DNA of 64,000 bases from Anaerolineales bacterium (GTDB lineage Bacteria > Chloroflexota > Anaerolineae > Anaerolineales > Villigracilaceae): positions 721,298 through 785,297 of the forward strand of contig JAIXKJ010000008.1 in the NCBI GenBank assembly GCA_026928255.1, written 5' to 3'. Made by a program: the position numbers and the translations under genes. Positions 63,261 through 64,000 of this stretch are shown piece by piece (positions within the stretch are counted from its first letter, which is position 1; every line of letters starts with the position of its first letter). The notes beneath the pieces were generated by a model. That model had not been told where the DNA came from and searched no databases. It worked only from the letters and a program-made list of their open reading frames with translations.

Positions 63261-63947
63261 CTATTTTTGATTCTTCCAAAACTCGTCGTCGCTGACTTTG
63301 ATCTCGCCCAACTCGCCAGTGGCGACGAAAACCGTCCGCTCGCAAATGTTGGTAACGCGGTCGGCCACGCGCTCCAAATTGTGCGCCACCCACAACAGCC
63401 AATTAGAACGCTCGATGTTCTTCGGGTCTTCGATGACGAAAATCATCAACTCGCGATAAATTTGATTGTAGAGCGCGTCCACTTCGTCGTCTTCGACGGG
63501 GATGGATTTTGCCGTCTCCACGTCGCTTTGCAAAAAAGCGTTCAACGCGCGGTGCAGCATGTCCGCGCCTTTTTCCGCCATGCGCGGAATGTCAATCAAC
63601 GGTTTGAGCAATTTCTCCTCGCCCATCCGCACGTTAATTTGCGCGATGCCTTTGGCGTAATCGCCCATGCGCTCCAACTCCGAGATGACCTCCATCATCG
63701 AAGCCAGCAGGCGCAAGTCGCGCGCCATCGGCTGTTGCGTGGCGATCAAAATCATCAACTGGTTTTCAATCGCAAAGCGCCGCTTATTAATTTCTTTGTC
63801 GTCGGCGATGATTTTTTCAGAAGCCTTAATGTCGCGCTTCTTCAACGACTCCACCGCGCCGACAATGGCGCGTTCCACCAGCCCGCCCAACGCCGACACG
63901 TCGTCTTTGACTTGCTGAATATCGTTTTCAAAAGTTTTGCGAATCAT
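63261..63947 (-). CDS. phoU: Phosphate-signalling protein PhoU
   Basis: The 228-residue helical protein has two PhoU repeats, each with an E/DxxxD metal cluster motif: ISELERMGDYAKGIAQIN in the first and NLERVADRVTNICERTVF in the second. PhoU couples the Pst transporter to the phosphate-sensing kinase and restrains phosphate uptake. GGAGAG lies about 5 nt before the ATG. Confidence 0.95.
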   Translation of the reverse strand: MIRKTFENDIQQVKDDVSALGGLVERAIVGAVESLKKRDIKASEKIIADDKEINKRRFAIENQLMILIATQQPMARDLRLLASMMEVISELERMGDYAKGIAQINVRMGEEKLLKPLIDIPRMAEKGADMLHRALNAFLQSDVETAKSIPVEDDEVDALYNQIYRELMIFVIEDPKNIERSNWLLWVAHNLERVADRVTNICERTVFVATGELGEIKVSDDEFWKNQK

Positions 63948-63967
63948 GCTCTCTCTCCGTTGCGCCC

Positions 63968-63996
63968 ATTTTACACGATAGAACGGGTAAAATAAA
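63968..63996 (-). promoter_or_regulatory. Possible phoU promoter
   Basis: On the minus strand TAAAAT (63973-63968) could serve as a -10 box about 20 nt upstream of the phoU ATG; the -35 region (TTTATT near 63991-63996) is weak. Confidence 0.35.
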
Positions 63997-64000
63997 ACGA

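Noticed and set aside
63267..63995. Open frame of 242 codons antisense to phoU
   Set aside because: It is a composition-driven shadow of phoU on the opposite strand: no ribosome site, no recognisable domain, and phoU itself is certain.

Overview
The window looks like chromosomal DNA of a Chloroflexota bacterium, most likely class Anaerolineae. This is an inference from gene content and style: high G+C with many GCG/CGC codons, lipoproteins with Thr/Pro-rich (TPTP-like) linkers, a very compact dcw cluster, many genes whose -10 box sits directly in front of the ATG with no Shine-Dalgarno, and no outer-membrane or LPS genes. No marker rRNA is present, so the placement is tentative.

Layout. (1) 1-5.1 kb: an unrecognised barrel-type protein, an LPKTG-tailed surface protein, an NTT/MFS-like carrier, a GNAT acetyltransferase and a HAMP sensor with no output domain. 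(2) 5.1-24.3 kb: an rRNA methyltransferase, then the division and cell-wall cluster mraZ-rsmH-ftsL-ftsI-murF-mraY-murD-ftsW-murG-cvpA-like-murC-murB-ddl-ftsQ-ftsA-ftsZ, mostly with 4-nt ATGA overlaps. murE is not in it. A clear MraZ operator (three GTGGTA repeats, 10-bp period) lies just after the -10 box. (3) 24.4-28.9 kb: a YczE-like membrane protein, a P-type ATPase homologue whose catalytic motifs are all altered, and an alpha-oxoamine synthase. (4) About 28.9-31.8 kb: a lower-G+C island with a transposase remnant, a truncated secreted protein and two envelope proteins. It cuts off a nucleotidyltransferase (AbiEii-like) gene. (5) 32.1-35.3 kb: a CcrM-like GANTC-type methyltransferase and ligA.

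(6) 35.3-42.5 kb is a signalling locus. It holds two MinD-like ATPase plus small partner modules arranged around an ECF sigma factor, a membrane anti-sigma candidate, and a PrsW-type intramembrane protease fused to a cyclic-nucleotide-binding domain. It ends with a tandem class III cyclase whose two domains each carry half of an active site. Together these read as a proposed cNMP-gated regulated-proteolysis route to an ECF sigma factor. (7) 42.7-50.3 kb: a TolB-like lipoprotein, nadD, a second ECF sigma/anti-sigma pair driving a bactofilin-like membrane protein, a zinc-ribbon membrane protein, a solute-binding lipoprotein and an M50 protease. (8) 50.3-51.0 kb: tRNA-Sec(UCA) and tRNA-Pro(GGG). 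(9) 51.1-55.2 kb: a BFN nuclease-family protein, dnaB, a DnaD-domain protein and a helicase-loader-like protein with two AAA+ domains. (10) 55.2-57.6 kb: nicotinamidase-like hydrolase and nicotinate phosphoribosyltransferase, which with nadD cover NAD salvage.

(11) 57.6-64 kb: the pst phosphate system, pstS-pstC-pstA-pstB1 on the minus strand, pstB2 divergent, and phoU. The two PstB proteins have complementary motif losses, which predicts an asymmetric heterodimer with one consensus ATP site. An AT-rich cassette (PLD-family nuclease, small zinc protein, methylase remnant) separates pstA from pstB1.

The observations most worth following are the sigma/PrsW-CNB/cyclase locus, the asymmetric PstB pair, the catalytically altered P-type ATPase, the double AAA+ loader and the widespread leaderless promoters.
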